Shown here: piece by piece, positions 53,292 to 64,000 of the stretch
Layout: the number at the start of each line of letters is the position of its first letter
Position numbering within the stretch: the stretch's first letter is position 1
Assembly: GCF_040215105.1 (NCBI RefSeq)
Contig: NZ_CP157875.1
Coordinates: forward strand, 3,745,001 to 3,809,000
From: Aeromonas veronii
Lineage (GTDB): Bacteria; Pseudomonadota; Gammaproteobacteria; Enterobacterales; Aeromonadaceae
Direction of reading: 5' to 3'
Length of the DNA stretch: 64,000 nucleotides
Program-made: the position numbers and the translations under genes
The notes under the pieces: generated by a model
Database searches by the model: none
Seen by the model: the letters and a program-made list of their open reading frames with translations, nothing else
Told to the model about the DNA's origin: nothing

Positions 53292-53347
53292 ACTGACTCC
53301 TTGCCTCTCAAACCGATGCCCAGCATACCCACTCGGGGGCCCTGACT

Positions 53348-55489
53348 CTAGCCCGCCAGCGGGAACTGTGATCCCGTTGGCAACACGGCGGCAACATCCG
53401 TCGTCGTCGTGACCCCGTCTGCCGCCAGCGCCACCGCCGACAGAGCGACCCGCTCCAGCAGCTTGAGGGAGCGGGCATGACCCACCGCCACCTGGCGCTT
53501 GACGTCATCGGGCAGGAAGGGCATGCCATCGTTGGTGGCGGTATCGATGAGCTGGACCCACTCCATCCCCTCTCCCGCCGTCGGCAGGTGGAACTGGATG
53601 TCGTAGTCGCTGGCGTTGAACAATACGTACCAGCGCTCCCCACCGCAGTCGAGCATGCCGATGTCCATGGCAAACGCCTGTCCCATGGGCGCATGCCACT
53701 CCTGCTCGGTCAGCTGGTGGCCGTCTGGATGATACCAGTTGACCTTGTGGCAACTGGTCGCCTTGCCATTCCAGCTGTCATCGACCAGTTGCAGGTTGGA
53801 GAAGACGTTGGATTCTGCGCGCAGGGCCATCATCTGGCGGGTGAAGGCGAGCAGCCGCTCATCCTCCGGCCGCCACTGCCAGTTGACCCAGCTGATCCTG
53901 TTGTCCTGACAGTAGGCGTTGTTGTTGCCGAGCTGGCTGCGGCCCATCTCGTCCCCGGCCAGGAAGTGCGGCGTCCCCTGGGAGAGTAGCAGGGTCGCTA
54001 TCAGGTTGCGCTTCTGCTGCTGACGCAGGTTGTTGACCCGCGGATCCAGCGTCGGCCCCTCCACCCCGTGGTTGTAGGAGAGGTTGTTGCCATGACCATC
54101 CCGGTTGTCTTCACCATTGGCCTGGTTGTGACGCTGGTTGTAGGAGACCAGATCCTCCAGGGTGAAGCCGTCGTGGTAGCAAAGGTAGTTGACACTGGAG
54201 TGGGGGGCGCGCCAGTTCTTGGGGAAGAGATCCCGCGACCCCACCAGCCGGGTGGCCAGATCCCCCATCTTGCCCCCGTCCCCGCGCCAGAAGGCGCGCA
54301 CGGTATCGCGATAGCGGTCGTTGACCTCCAGCCACCGGCTCGGGAACTGACCGAGACGATAGCCGAAGGGACCGATGTCCCAGGGCTCGGCGATGAGCCT
54401 GACCCGCGCCAGCACGGGATCCGCCATCATGGCCTTGAAGAAGGCGCTCATGGGGTCGAACTCCCCCGCTTCCCGGGCCAGGGTCACGGCCAGATCGAAG
54501 CGGAAACCATCAACCTGCATCTCGGTTACCCAGTAGCGCAGGGCATCCAGCACCAGCCGCAGGCTGTTGGGGTGATCCAGATTGACGCTGTTGCCACAGC
54601 CGGTGACATTGGCGTGACGGCTGTAGTCCGGGCCATGGGCCCCGCTCTCGAAGGCATAGTAGCCCGCGTTGTCGAACCCCTTCAGCGACAGCATGGGGCC
54701 GTCAAAGCCCGACTCGGCGGTGTGGTTGTAGACCACATCCAGGATCACCTCGATCCCGGCCCGGTGCAGCTCGCGCACCATGGTCTTGAACTCGGTCACC
54801 GCCTCTCCCGAGCCGTAGCGCGGTTCGGGAGCGAAGAAGGCGATGGGGTTGTAGCCCCAGTAATTGGTGAGCCCGATCTGGGCAAGCCTCGGCTCGGACA
54901 TGTAGGCCGCCACCGGCATCAGCTGCACCGCCGTGATGCCGAGCGACTGCATGTGTTCGATCATCAGCGGATGGCTGACCCCGAGGTAGGTGCCGCGCAG
55001 CCCTTCCGGGATGCCCGGATGCTGGCGGGTGAGCCCCTTGACGTGCGTCTCGTAGAGCACGACCCGCTCCGGCGGCAAGGCCGGCTTGCCGACCCCCTGC
55101 CAGTCGAAAGCGTCATCCACCACCACCGATTTGGCCACCATGGCCGCGCTGTCCCCCTCGTAGAGGCCATCGTCCCAGTGGGTCGATCGACTGAGGGCCC
55201 GGGCATAGGGGTCGATCAGGAGCTTGTCCGGATCGAACAGCATGCCCTCGTCCGGGGTGCCATGGACCCGATAGCCATAGCGCTGGCCGGCTTTCACCCC
55301 GCGCACATGGCCGAAGCGATACTGGCCGCGCTGGCCGGGCAGGGTCAGCCGGACCAGCTCCTGCTCCTGCTCGTCGAACAGACAGAGTTCCACCTTGTCC
55401 GACTGAGGCGCCCAGACACAGAAGTGGCAACCCGTCTCGTCCAGACGGGCGCCCAGCGGGTAATCCACCCCGGTTTCCATTACAAACAT
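53348..55489 (-). CDS. glgX: Glycogen debranching enzyme
   Basis: GH13 isoamylase-type enzyme of 713 residues that removes short alpha-1,6 branches left after phosphorylase. The N-terminal CBM48 ([20 protein letters not shown]) is followed by the catalytic barrel: [10 protein letters not shown] (region I), [11 protein letters not shown] (nucleophile Asp), LIAEPWDIG (acid/base Glu) and [15 protein letters not shown]. The ATG shares its A with the last base of the glgB stop (TGATG), preceded by AGGAG; the genes are translationally coupled. Confidence 0.96.
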   Translation of the reverse strand: MFVMETGVDYPLGARLDETGCHFCVWAPQSDKVELCLFDEQEQELVRLTLPGQRGQYRFGHVRGVKAGQRYGYRVHGTPDEGMLFDPDKLLIDPYARALSRSTHWDDGLYEGDSAAMVAKSVVVDDAFDWQGVGKPALPPERVVLYETHVKGLTRQHPGIPEGLRGTYLGVSHPLMIEHMQSLGITAVQLMPVAAYMSEPRLAQIGLTNYWGYNPIAFFAPEPRYGSGEAVTEFKTMVRELHRAGIEVILDVVYNHTAESGFDGPMLSLKGFDNAGYYAFESGAHGPDYSRHANVTGCGNSVNLDHPNSLRLVLDALRYWVTEMQVDGFRFDLAVTLAREAGEFDPMSAFFKAMMADPVLARVRLIAEPWDIGPFGYRLGQFPSRWLEVNDRYRDTVRAFWRGDGGKMGDLATRLVGSRDLFPKNWRAPHSSVNYLCYHDGFTLEDLVSYNQRHNQANGEDNRDGHGNNLSYNHGVEGPTLDPRVNNLRQQQKRNLIATLLLSQGTPHFLAGDEMGRSQLGNNNAYCQDNRISWVNWQWRPEDERLLAFTRQMMALRAESNVFSNLQLVDDSWNGKATSCHKVNWYHPDGHQLTEQEWHAPMGQAFAMDIGMLDCGGERWYVLFNASDYDIQFHLPTAGEGMEWVQLIDTATNDGMPFLPDDVKRQVAVGHARSLKLLERVALSAVALAADGVTTTTDVAAVLPTGSQFPLAG

Positions 55490-57666
55490 CAAGACTCCTG
55501 TTTGATGAACAAGGTCGCGAGCGGCGGCAGGTCCAGCACTATGCTGTGCGTCATCCCCTGCCAGGGGGTCGGCTCGGCGACGAAGGCCAGGCCCACATCA
55601 TAGTTGCTGCCCCAGTAATGCTCGCTGTCGGTGTTGAGCACCACCCGATAACCACCGGACGCCGGAACTCCTAGCCGGTAACCGATACGCGGCACGGGCG
55701 TGAAGTTGCTGGCCACCATGACGGGATTTTCACCCTGTTTGTTCGCCCTCAACCAGGCGAAGATGCTGTTGTCCGCGTCCTGATGATCCAGCCAGCGGAA
55801 GCCGCTGCGCTCATAATCCGCCTCGAACAGGGCGGCATCATGACGATAGAGCTGGTTGAGGTCGCGGATCAAGCGCTGCTGGCCACCGTGCTTGGGGTAT
55901 TGCAGCAGGTGCCAGGGCAGCTGGGCGTCGTGATTCCACTCGTTGCTCTGGGCGATCTCGGTGCCCATGAAGTTGAGCTTCTTGCCGGGGTGGCCGTACA
56001 TGAAGCCCATGTAGGCCCGCAGGTTGGCGGCCTGCTGCCACTCGTCCCCCGGCATCTTGTAGAGCAGGGAGTGCTTGCCGTGCACCACTTCGTCGTGGGA
56101 CAGGGCCAGGATGAAGTTCTCGTCATAGTGATACACCATGGAGAAGGTCATCTCGTTGTGGTGGTAGCGGCGGTGGATGGGCTCCTTCTGCATGTAGCTC
56201 AAGGTGTCGTGCATCCAGCCCATATTCCACTTGAAGCCAAAGCCCAGCCCCCCCAGGAAGGTGGGTCTGGAGACCCCGGCGAAGGCGGTGGACTCCTCGG
56301 CGATGGTCATGGCGTGAGGGTACTTGCCGTACACCTCCTCGTTGGTCCACTTCAAGAGGCTGATGGCCTCGTAGTTGTGGTTGCCCCCGTCGACGTTTGG
56401 CACCCACTCGCCGGCGTTGCGGGAATAGTCCAGATAGAGCATGGAGGCGACCGCATCCACCCGCAGCCCGTCCACATGGAACTTGTCCAGCCAGAACAGG
56501 GCGCTCGCCACCAGGAACTGGCGCACGTTGTTGCGACCGAAGTCATAGATGTAGGAGTTCCAGTCCGGGTGCCAGCCCCGGCGTGGATCCTCGTACTCAT
56601 AGAGCGGGGTGCCGTCGAAACGGGCCAGGCCGTGGGCATCGGACGGGAAGTGGGCGGGCACCCAGTCCAGGATGACCCCTATCCCCGCCTGGTGGCAGCA
56701 GTCCACGAAGTACTTGAAGTCGTCGACACCGCCGAAGCGGCTGGTGGGGGAGAACATGCCCACCGGCTGGTAGCCCCAGGATCCGCTGAAGGGGTGCTCG
56801 GAGACCGGCATCAGCTCGATGTGGGTGTAGGCCATCTCCTTGACATAATCGACCAGATCCACCGCCAGCTCGCGCCAGCTCAGGCTGTCACCGTTCGGGT
56901 GGCGCTTCCAGGAGCCTGCGTGCAGCTCGTAGATGGAGATGGGCTGCTCCCGCTTGTCATTGCGCTGGCTCTCGCGCCAGGCGGCATCCTGCCACTGATA
57001 CTGGTCGTGGTCATGGATGACGGAGGCGAACGACGGGTACTGCTCGCAGTAGAAACCCACCGGGTCGCTCTTGTGGGGCAGACGGTTGCCCGCCGGATCC
57101 TTCAGCTCGAACTTGTAGCGCTCTCCGGCCTTGAGACCGGGCACGAACAGCACCCAGTGACCGCACTGGCTGCGCTGCATGGGGTGGCGGCGGCCATCCC
57201 AGAAGTTGAAGTCACCGATGAGGCTCACCGCGCTGGCGCTCGGGGCATAGACGGCGAAGCGCACCCCCTCCACCCGCTGGCCGAGGTGTTCGACGGTGCG
57301 CAGTTGAGCGCCGAGGGTGTGGTAGAGGTTTTCCGGCTGGTGGGTCAGCTCCGCCAGTCCTTCCCAGGCGGCGGCCTGGAACTGATAGGGATCGATGAAT
57401 TCGGTACTGGCATCGGGGTAGCTGGCTGTCAGCTGATAGGGGAAGGGATACTTGCGGCGAGTGAAAACAGTTTCAAAAAGGCCCGATTCATCGGTGGGGG
57501 TCAGGGTGGCAACGATTTTGCCTGACTTGAGATCCCTGACGCGGACCTCCAGGGCATCGGGCAGCCAGGCTGTCAGCTTGAGGCCTGGCCCACCCGGATT
57601 GGCCAGCAGGCCTAGGGACGAGAAGGGATCGGCACAGCGGGCGGCAACCAAACGTTCAACGGGCAT
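55489..57666 (-). CDS. glgB: 1,4-alpha-glucan branching enzyme
   Basis: GH13 enzyme of 725 residues that makes alpha-1,6 branches in glycogen. It has an N-terminal CBM48 module (FAVYAPSASAVSLIGDFNFWDGRRHPM), then the barrel with DWVPAHFPSDAHGLA, GLRVDAVASMLYLDYSRN (nucleophile Asp), IAEEST (Glu) and LALSHDEVVHGK. The start was moved six bases in from the longest frame because AGGA is then seven bases from ATG. It is joined to glgX by a one-base overlap and lies downstream of malQ. No glgC, glgA or glgP is in the window. Confidence 0.97.
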   Translation of the reverse strand: MPVERLVAARCADPFSSLGLLANPGGPGLKLTAWLPDALEVRVRDLKSGKIVATLTPTDESGLFETVFTRRKYPFPYQLTASYPDASTEFIDPYQFQAAAWEGLAELTHQPENLYHTLGAQLRTVEHLGQRVEGVRFAVYAPSASAVSLIGDFNFWDGRRHPMQRSQCGHWVLFVPGLKAGERYKFELKDPAGNRLPHKSDPVGFYCEQYPSFASVIHDHDQYQWQDAAWRESQRNDKREQPISIYELHAGSWKRHPNGDSLSWRELAVDLVDYVKEMAYTHIELMPVSEHPFSGSWGYQPVGMFSPTSRFGGVDDFKYFVDCCHQAGIGVILDWVPAHFPSDAHGLARFDGTPLYEYEDPRRGWHPDWNSYIYDFGRNNVRQFLVASALFWLDKFHVDGLRVDAVASMLYLDYSRNAGEWVPNVDGGNHNYEAISLLKWTNEEVYGKYPHAMTIAEESTAFAGVSRPTFLGGLGFGFKWNMGWMHDTLSYMQKEPIHRRYHHNEMTFSMVYHYDENFILALSHDEVVHGKHSLLYKMPGDEWQQAANLRAYMGFMYGHPGKKLNFMGTEIAQSNEWNHDAQLPWHLLQYPKHGGQQRLIRDLNQLYRHDAALFEADYERSGFRWLDHQDADNSIFAWLRANKQGENPVMVASNFTPVPRIGYRLGVPASGGYRVVLNTDSEHYWGSNYDVGLAFVAEPTPWQGMTHSIVLDLPPLATLFIKQES

Positions 57667-57745
57667 CGGCATTTCCTTTCATGGCTGAACATCCGCGCCG
57701 GCCGAAGCCGGAGCGGATAAATATGAGTCAGTTGGCGACGCTGGC

Positions 57746-59935
57746 TCAACGACCGGCCTCATGACGAGCCAGGCTCATCTTGCTTGCCAGTGCCTTGAGC
57801 GCCTCGTCGGCAAAGATATCTTCCAGATCCCGGGAGAGCTTGCGACGCCAGTTGGGGTACTCATAGCTGGTACCCGGCACGTTCACCGGCTTGTCCATCT
57901 CCAGCCAGTCTTCCAGCTGGGTGCTGAACAGGGCGCAACTGCCGCGGGACATGTGCAACTGCAGGCCGTGGTTGAGTTCGGTGTTCATGCCGACCCAGTT
58001 CACGTCGTGACTGATGTTGCCCGAGATGACCCCGTGGGCATGCAGGCTGTCGAGGATCCGCTGCTTGGCCTGGTGGCGATCAGCATACAGGGTCTTGAGT
58101 ACTGCTTCATCCGGGTACAGACCCAGCTCGCGACCCAGCGCCAGATCGTCGCAATGCCAGAAGCCCTTGAGGGTCGGCATGTCGTGGGTGGTCAGGGCCG
58201 ACATCGCCTGCTCGGTGTAGTGAGCCGGGGAGATGAAGCCGCCATCCGCCTTGGAGCGCTCGAAGAAGAACACCTTGTAGGAGTGGACGCCGTTCTCCTT
58301 GAGGGTCACATCGATGCCTTCCGGCACGGTGCCGAGATCCTCGCCGATCAGCAAGCACTGATTGCGGTGGGATTCGAGCGCCAGGATCCCCAGCAGGTCG
58401 TTGACCGGGTAATAGATGTAGGCGCCCTTGGCGGCGGATTCTCCGGGCGGCACCCACCACAGGCGCAGCAAGGCCATCACGTGATCGATACGCAACGCGC
58501 CGCAGGAGCGCATGTTGGCGCGGAACAGATCCACCATGGGCTGATAGGCCGCCTCGAACAGCTGGTTCGGGTTCATGGGGGGCAGGCCCCAGTTCTGACC
58601 GAGCGGGCCCAGGATGTCGGGCGGCGCACCGACCGAGGCTTTCGGGCAGTAGAGATCCCGGTTCGCCCAGATCTCGGTGGAGCCTTCGGAGACACCCACC
58701 GCCAGATCCCGGTAGATCCCCATCACCATGCCGGCCGCCTTGGCACGGGCGTCTGCTTGCGCAAGCTGTTCGTCTGCCAGGAACTGCAGATAGAGGTAGA
58801 AGCTGACATCGGCCTGATGCTCGGCGGTCCAGCTCGCCACCTCGGGATTGTGATAGTCGCGGAAGGCATCCGGCCAGACCGGCCACCCCCAGGCATTGTC
58901 ACCCTGGTCGTAGAAGTGGGCCTGCAGGGCATCGAACACCGCCTGCTGTTGCAGGCTGTCGCCACCGGCCGCCACGAAGGCATCGAAGCGGGCCTGGCGC
59001 TCGGCGGTCAGTTTCCCCTGATCGAACACCTGGCGCAGCATGCCGATCTTGGTCTGGATGACACCGGTGTAATCGACGTTATCCTTGGCCCGCAGGGAGG
59101 CCAGCAACTGCTGGAACGCAGGAGAGGCAACCTCGGCCTTGAGCCGCTCGTTGGCCAGAAACTCCGGCACCGTCTCCACGTTGATGTAGGCCACGTTGAG
59201 CCAGCGGCGGGAGGAGGGACTGTAAGGACTGGCGCTCTCCGGGTTGGCCGGGTAGAGGGCGTGAATGGGGTTCAGACCGACGAAGTGAGCGCCCCAGGCG
59301 GCGGCTTTCTCGACCAGCTGGCCGAGATCGCTGAAATCGCCAATGCCCCAGTTGTGGCGGCTGCGCAGGCAATAGAGCTGCACGCTCGGCCCCCACACCT
59401 TCTGGCCATTGGCGATGGGCGCCTGCTTGTAGCAGGACTTGGGGGCAACGATGAGGCGCATGGTGGCGAGCGGCTCGTCGTTGCCCTCCTCCAGCAGCAC
59501 CAGCTGGTGATAGCCGAGCTCGGGTTGCGCAGCCAGTGCCACGCGATAGGCCTGGCACTCCATCTCCTCGAATTCGGCGACCCCGACCAGCTCCCCGTCA
59601 ATGGGGGTGATCTGACCGGACAAAATGGCGCCATGTTCCTGCACCAGTTGCCAGCTGAGGGCGTCGTTCACGAACTCCAGGGGCAGGCGCACTTCCAGGC
59701 TGATGGGTTCGCCGCTGCGCACCACCATCACGGGATCCAGAGCCCGCAGCCAGTGCTGGCGGTGCTCCTCTTCCAGCTGCTCGGTCAGGGCATCCTCGTC
59801 ATCGACGCGATAACCCATGGCGCCCAGCATGGCGGCCTTGCTCTCTTCCGATACCTGGGCCGGATTGCCCCAGGCATCAACATACTCACTGGCAATACCT
59901 TTGGCGGCAGCCAGCTGTTCAATCAGGGTGGTCAT
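57746..59935 (-). CDS. malQ: 4-alpha-glucanotransferase (amylomaltase)
   Basis: GH77 enzyme of 729 residues that disproportionates maltodextrins. An N-terminal extension of about 170 residues precedes the catalytic barrel, as in E. coli MalQ. Signatures are GVQLYCLRSRHNWGIGDFSDL (sugar binding), ALRIDHVMALLRLWWVP (nucleophile Asp), IGEDLGTVPEG (acid/base Glu) and TTHDMPTLKGFW. The ATG has a poor ribosome site; it gives the expected N-terminus MTTLIEQLAAAKG. Same strand as glgB and glgX, with 79 bases between, so the three probably form one glycogen/maltodextrin unit. Confidence 0.95.
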   Translation of the reverse strand: MTTLIEQLAAAKGIASEYVDAWGNPAQVSEESKAAMLGAMGYRVDDEDALTEQLEEEHRQHWLRALDPVMVVRSGEPISLEVRLPLEFVNDALSWQLVQEHGAILSGQITPIDGELVGVAEFEEMECQAYRVALAAQPELGYHQLVLLEEGNDEPLATMRLIVAPKSCYKQAPIANGQKVWGPSVQLYCLRSRHNWGIGDFSDLGQLVEKAAAWGAHFVGLNPIHALYPANPESASPYSPSSRRWLNVAYINVETVPEFLANERLKAEVASPAFQQLLASLRAKDNVDYTGVIQTKIGMLRQVFDQGKLTAERQARFDAFVAAGGDSLQQQAVFDALQAHFYDQGDNAWGWPVWPDAFRDYHNPEVASWTAEHQADVSFYLYLQFLADEQLAQADARAKAAGMVMGIYRDLAVGVSEGSTEIWANRDLYCPKASVGAPPDILGPLGQNWGLPPMNPNQLFEAAYQPMVDLFRANMRSCGALRIDHVMALLRLWWVPPGESAAKGAYIYYPVNDLLGILALESHRNQCLLIGEDLGTVPEGIDVTLKENGVHSYKVFFFERSKADGGFISPAHYTEQAMSALTTHDMPTLKGFWHCDDLALGRELGLYPDEAVLKTLYADRHQAKQRILDSLHAHGVISGNISHDVNWVGMNTELNHGLQLHMSRGSCALFSTQLEDWLEMDKPVNVPGTSYEYPNWRRKLSRDLEDIFADEALKALASKMSLARHEAGR

Positions 59936-61271
<1,336 letters not shown>

Positions 61272-61298
61272 TTTGGGATGCGCAATCAAGTAGCATGA

Positions 61299-61326
61299 AA
61301 AAGGCGGCCATTGGCCGCCTTTTTGT
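61299..61326. terminator. Intrinsic terminator after gapA
   Basis: The stem AAGGCGGCC/GGCCGCCTT around ATT is flanked by A and T runs. It lies between gapA and the epimerase gene. Confidence 0.9.
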
Positions 61327-61358
61327 TGTTTTCAGTTTTCATCATGGCAGGAGCCCAC

Positions 61359-62225
61359 ATGCAATCCATTCGTCCCCTGACAGCCCACTGCAAGCTCGCC
61401 AACAACGCCACGGGTCTGCCCGTGCTCACCATCAACAATGACAGCGCCCAGGCCGAAATCAGCCTGTTTGGTGCCCATGTGCTGAGTTACCAGCGCCATG
61501 GCGAGCCCGCCTCCCTCTGGCTGAGCGACAAGGCCGTGCTCGATGGCAGCAAACCCATTCGTGGCGGCATCCCCCTGTGCTGGCCCTGGTTTGGCCCCTC
61601 CCCCGCCCGGGTGGGTCAGGGCAAGCCGGCCCACGGCTTCGCCCGCACCACCCTGTGGACCCTGGATGGCGTCTCCGATCACGAGGATGGCACGCTCGTC
61701 CATCTCTCGTTGCGTGACAACGAGGCGACGCGCGCCCTCTGGCCCCACGCCTTCGAACTGGAGCTGGACGTGCTGGTGGGTAAGGAGCTCTCCCTGGTGC
61801 TGACCACCCGCAACACGGGCAGCAGCCCCATCGTCTACAACGCGGCCCTGCACACCTATCTGCAGATAAGCGCGCCAGAGGCCGTCAGCGTCAGCGGGCT
61901 GGGTGAGCCCTACCTCGACAAGCTGAGCGGCCAGGATGAGCGGCAACAAGGCATTCTGACCCTCTCAGGGGCCATGGATCGCATCTACCGCCAGCCCGAG
62001 TCCGTGGTGCGGCTCAAGGATGGTGCACGCACGACCCAGGTGATCAGTGGCAATCACGACAGCGTCGTGGTCTGGACCCCCTGGCTGGAAGGCGCCAGCG
62101 CCATGGCAGACATGAGCGACGATGGCTATCGCACCATGCTCTGCATTGAGGCGGCCATCACCGCCGATGCCGGCATGACCATAGCGCCGGACGAAGAGCA
62201 CAGCGTCTCTACCGTGATCCTCTGA
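61359..62225 (+). CDS. yeaD: D-hexose-6-phosphate mutarotase, YeaD-like
   Basis: Aldose-1-epimerase-like beta-sandwich protein of 288 residues that interconverts anomers of hexose 6-phosphates. Family motifs are RGGIPLCWPWFGP, KPAHGFARTTLW with the first catalytic His region, and NAALHTYLQIS with the second His. AGGAG lies five bases before the ATG; a second ATG upstream lies within the gapA terminator tail. Its place immediately after gapA is the conserved enterobacterial arrangement and fits a glycolytic housekeeping role. A perfect terminator follows. Confidence 0.9.
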   Translation: MQSIRPLTAHCKLANNATGLPVLTINNDSAQAEISLFGAHVLSYQRHGEPASLWLSDKAVLDGSKPIRGGIPLCWPWFGPSPARVGQGKPAHGFARTTLWTLDGVSDHEDGTLVHLSLRDNEATRALWPHAFELELDVLVGKELSLVLTTRNTGSSPIVYNAALHTYLQISAPEAVSVSGLGEPYLDKLSGQDERQQGILTLSGAMDRIYRQPESVVRLKDGARTTQVISGNHDSVVVWTPWLEGASAMADMSDDGYRTMLCIEAAITADAGMTIAPDEEHSVSTVIL

Positions 62226-62246
62226 TCCACGGCTTGTCTCATGCAG

Positions 62247-62276
62247 AAGGGGCACCCACTGGGTGCCCCTTTTTTG
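62247..62276. terminator. Bidirectional intrinsic terminator
   Basis: An 11-bp stem AAGGGGCACCC/GGGTGCCCCTT around ACT, followed by a T-run; it separates the epimerase gene from the convergent nadA. Confidence 0.9.
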
Positions 62277-62292
62277 TATTTCCAGCGACGGA

Positions 62293-63366
62293 TCAGGCGT
62301 TGCCTTGCGTCTTCAACTTGAGTTCGGCGGCAAAGTTCAGCATGCGATCCAGCGGGATCAACGCCTTCACCCGCAGCGCCTCATCCACCAGGATCTCGTG
62401 GCGCTCGGCGCCGTCGGTCAACGCCTCCTTGATCGCCACCAGGCCGTTCATCGCCATCCAGGGGCAATGGGCACAACTGCGGCAGGTGGCCCCATCCCCA
62501 CCCGTGGGCGCTTCGACCATCTCCTTGTCCGGGCAGGCCTGCTGCATCTTGTAGAAGATGCCACGATCGGTCGCCACGATGAGTTTGCGCTGTGGCAGCT
62601 CTTTGGCTGCCTTGATGAGCTGGCTGGTGGAACCCACCGCATCGGCCAACTCGATGACGGAGGCGGGGGACTCCGGGTGGACCAGCACGGCGGCATCCGG
62701 GTTCTGAGCCTTCAGATCCCGCAGAGCCCGCGCCTTGAACTCGTCGTGGACGATGCAGTGACCCTGCCAGCGCAGCATCTCGGCGCCGGTCTTCTTCTCG
62801 ATGTAGGCGCCGAGGTGGCGATCCGGGCCCCAGATGATCTTGTGACCCTGGCTGTCCAGGTGCTCCACGATCTCCAGCGCGATGCTGGAGGTCACCACCC
62901 AGTCGGCACGGGCCTTCACCGCCGCCGAGGTATTGGCGTAGACCACCACGATATGGTCTGGGTGAGCATCGCAGAAGGCGGAGAACTGCTCGATGGGGCA
63001 ACCCAGATCGAGGGAGCATTCGGCCTCCAGAGTCGGCATCAGCACCCGCTTGTGGGGGCTCAGGATCTTGGAGGTTTCCCCCATGAAGCGCACCCCCGCC
63101 ACGATCAGGGTCTGGGCGGCGTGATCCCGGCCGAAGCGGGCCATCTCCAGGGAGTCACCGACGAAGCCGCCGGTGGCTTCCGCCAGCGCCTGGATCTCGG
63201 GATCCGTGTAATAGTGGGCGACCAGCACCGCCTGCCGCGTCTCGAGCAGCGCCTTGATCTCGGTGATCAGGGCCGCCTTCTGTTCGGCAGTCAGGGGAGC
63301 CGGCTTGACCGGGAAGGGGTAGTCCATCTCGACGGCAGGAGGGACACTGCTCAGTGCATTGCTCAT
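62293..63366 (-). CDS. nadA: Quinolinate synthase A
   Basis: Iron-sulfur enzyme of 357 residues that condenses iminoaspartate with dihydroxyacetone phosphate to quinolinate in NAD synthesis. Visible blocks are [69 protein letters not shown] and the C-terminal [13 protein letters not shown]. Three conserved Cys regions supply the [4Fe-4S] ligands: [14 protein letters not shown] and the last CxxCxxC. The location next to a Val/Lys tRNA array is the arrangement known from E. coli. Confidence 0.97.
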   Translation of the reverse strand: MSNALSSVPPAVEMDYPFPVKPAPLTAEQKAALITEIKALLETRQAVLVAHYYTDPEIQALAEATGGFVGDSLEMARFGRDHAAQTLIVAGVRFMGETSKILSPHKRVLMPTLEAECSLDLGCPIEQFSAFCDAHPDHIVVVYANTSAAVKARADWVVTSSIALEIVEHLDSQGHKIIWGPDRHLGAYIEKKTGAEMLRWQGHCIVHDEFKARALRDLKAQNPDAAVLVHPESPASVIELADAVGSTSQLIKAAKELPQRKLIVATDRGIFYKMQQACPDKEMVEAPTGGDGATCRSCAHCPWMAMNGLVAIKEALTDGAERHEILVDEALRVKALIPLDRMLNFAAELKLKTQGNA

Positions 63367-63510
63367 TGCGACTGTTCCATCAACGCTTGGAAAGGCGAAA
63401 ATTATACCCAGAAGCCGGCCACAAACCCATCAGCAAATCCGGGGCTCGGGCTAAGTCTGCTTCGCCACTGGAAATTATGCTCCCTGCCAGCCCGCCGGAG
63501 CGCAGAAACG

Positions 63511-63534
63511 AAAAAGCCCGCTATGCAGCGGGCT
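63511..63534 (-). terminator. Terminator of the tRNA operon
   Basis: On the minus strand AGCCCGCT pairs with AGCGGGCT around GCAT, followed by TTTTTCG. It lies 24 bases beyond the 3' end of the first tRNA-Val. Confidence 0.85.
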
Positions 63535-63557
63535 TCTGGCTTTCTTTGACAAGAAAG

Positions 63558-63633
63558 TGGTGGTCGTTACTGGGCTCGAACCAGTGACCCCCTCCTTGTA
63601 AGGGAGGTGCTCTCCCAGCTGAGCTAAACGACC
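63558..63633 (-). tRNA. tRNA-Val (anticodon TAC)
   Basis: 76 nt including encoded CCA. Minus strand starts GGTCGTTTAGCTCAGCTGGG; the anticodon loop is CTTACAA, reading TAC, and the T loop is GGTTCGAGCC. The acceptor GGTCGTT pairs with AACGACC. Last tRNA of the operon before the terminator. Confidence 0.97.
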
Positions 63634-63652
63634 TGGGAATTCAGTGAAATGA

Positions 63653-63728
63653 TGGTGGGTCGTGCTGGATTCGAACCAGCGACCAATTGATTAAAAGTCA
63701 ACTGCTCTACCGACTGAGCTAACGACCC
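63653..63728 (-). tRNA. tRNA-Lys (anticodon TTT)
   Basis: 76 nt including encoded CCA. Minus strand begins GGGTCGTTAGCTCAGTCGGT; the anticodon loop is CTTTTAA, reading TTT; the T loop is GGTTCGAATCC. Confidence 0.97.
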
Positions 63729-63749
63729 ATCGTAATCATTTTTAAAGCA

Positions 63750-63825
63750 TGGTGGTCGTTACTGGGCTCGAACCAGTGACCCCCTCCTTGTAAGGGAGGT
63801 GCTCTCCCAGCTGAGCTAAACGACC
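63750..63825 (-). tRNA. tRNA-Val (anticodon TAC), second copy
   Basis: Identical in sequence to the first tRNA-Val gene, with the same 76-nt span and encoded CCA. It is part of a repeated Val-Lys unit of about 192 bp. Confidence 0.97.
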
Positions 63826-63843
63826 TGGGAAACAGTGAAATGA

Positions 63844-63919
63844 TGGTGGGTCGTGCTGGATTCGAACCAGCGACCAATTGATTAAAAGTCAACTGCTCTA
63901 CCGACTGAGCTAACGACCC
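63844..63919 (-). tRNA. tRNA-Lys (anticodon TTT), second copy
   Basis: Identical to the first tRNA-Lys, 76 nt with CCA. The spacer to the neighbouring Val differs by one base from that of the first unit. Confidence 0.97.
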
Positions 63920-63940
63920 ATCGTAATCATTTTTAAAGCA

Positions 63941-64000
63941 TGGTGGTCGTTACTGGGCTCGAACCAGTGACCCCCTCCTTGTAAGGGAGGTGCTCTCCCA
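63941..64000 (-). tRNA. tRNA-Val (anticodon TAC), third copy, cut by window end
   Basis: 60 nt of the 3' part, identical to the other tRNA-Val genes; the first 16 nt (5' acceptor and part of the D arm) lie outside the window. More units may follow. Confidence 0.95.

Overview
The window looks like chromosome of a GC-rich gammaproteobacterium, most probably Aeromonas. This is an inference from the gene set: RNase I, RF3, HolD-RimI, RavA-ViaA, NadA next to tandem tRNA-Val/tRNA-Lys genes, GapA followed by a YeaD-like epimerase, and GlgX-GlgB-MalQ. No marker gene settles the species. I see no prophage, insertion sequence or CRISPR array. The only patch that looks acquired is an AT-richer stretch at about 10.7-12.25 kb with a GNAT acetyltransferase and one unknown protein.

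Layout. 1-240: the left edge carries, on the minus strand, a promoter with the architecture of an rRNA P1 promoter, so an rRNA (or stable RNA) operon probably lies just outside, transcribed leftward. 238-9229: nitronate monooxygenase with a TfoX C-terminal-domain protein, RNase T2, a gamma-type carbonic anhydrase, an exported SAM hydrolase, an unknown protein, a diguanylate cyclase, a DEAD-box helicase and a flippase-like membrane protein. 9.2-12.3 kb: small hypothetical genes and the AT-rich patch. 12.3-16.5 kb: amidase and agmatine deiminase with a divergent LysR regulator. 16.5-23.1 kb: DUF2252, a TetR/Old Yellow Enzyme divergent pair, a MarR-GNAT fusion with a hexapeptide transferase, a BASS transporter and a SnoaL-like protein. 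23.2-28.2 kb: prfC and two divergent GGDEF genes. 28.2-35.2 kb: ravA-viaA, holD-rimI, a thioredoxin-like protein and an acyl-CoA ligase. 35.4-49.5 kb: racemase, two LysE exporters with a divergent MocR regulator, two same-length NSS transporters, a 2OG-Fe(II) oxygenase, lipoproteins, a HAD phosphatase, an MFS pump with a divergent Cys-rich regulator, and Lrp. 49-53.3 kb: an OhrR-like regulator beside a CurA-type reductase, Nudix, ChrA and MsrB. 53.3-64 kb: GlgX-GlgB-MalQ, gapA, the YeaD-like epimerase, nadA and a repeated Val-Lys tRNA array cut by the window end.

Shared themes. Detoxification and redox stress recur (nitronate monooxygenase, Old Yellow Enzyme, OhrR/CurA, MsrB, ChrA). There are three GGDEF proteins: two have an RxxD inhibitory site and one does not. 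Several divergent regulator-target pairs have clear palindromes in the shared gap, and three of these overlap or lie beside a readable promoter or start.

The most unusual signal is a recurring scar at gene 3' ends. Just after the stop codon of a LysR gene, and after that of a small unknown gene, lies a second copy of the end of the same gene. The second copy is still in frame and differs almost only at synonymous positions. Two shorter, weaker cases follow nitronate monooxygenase and the acyl-CoA ligase. This pattern fits junctions left by recombination with a diverged allele of the same locus, not simple slippage.
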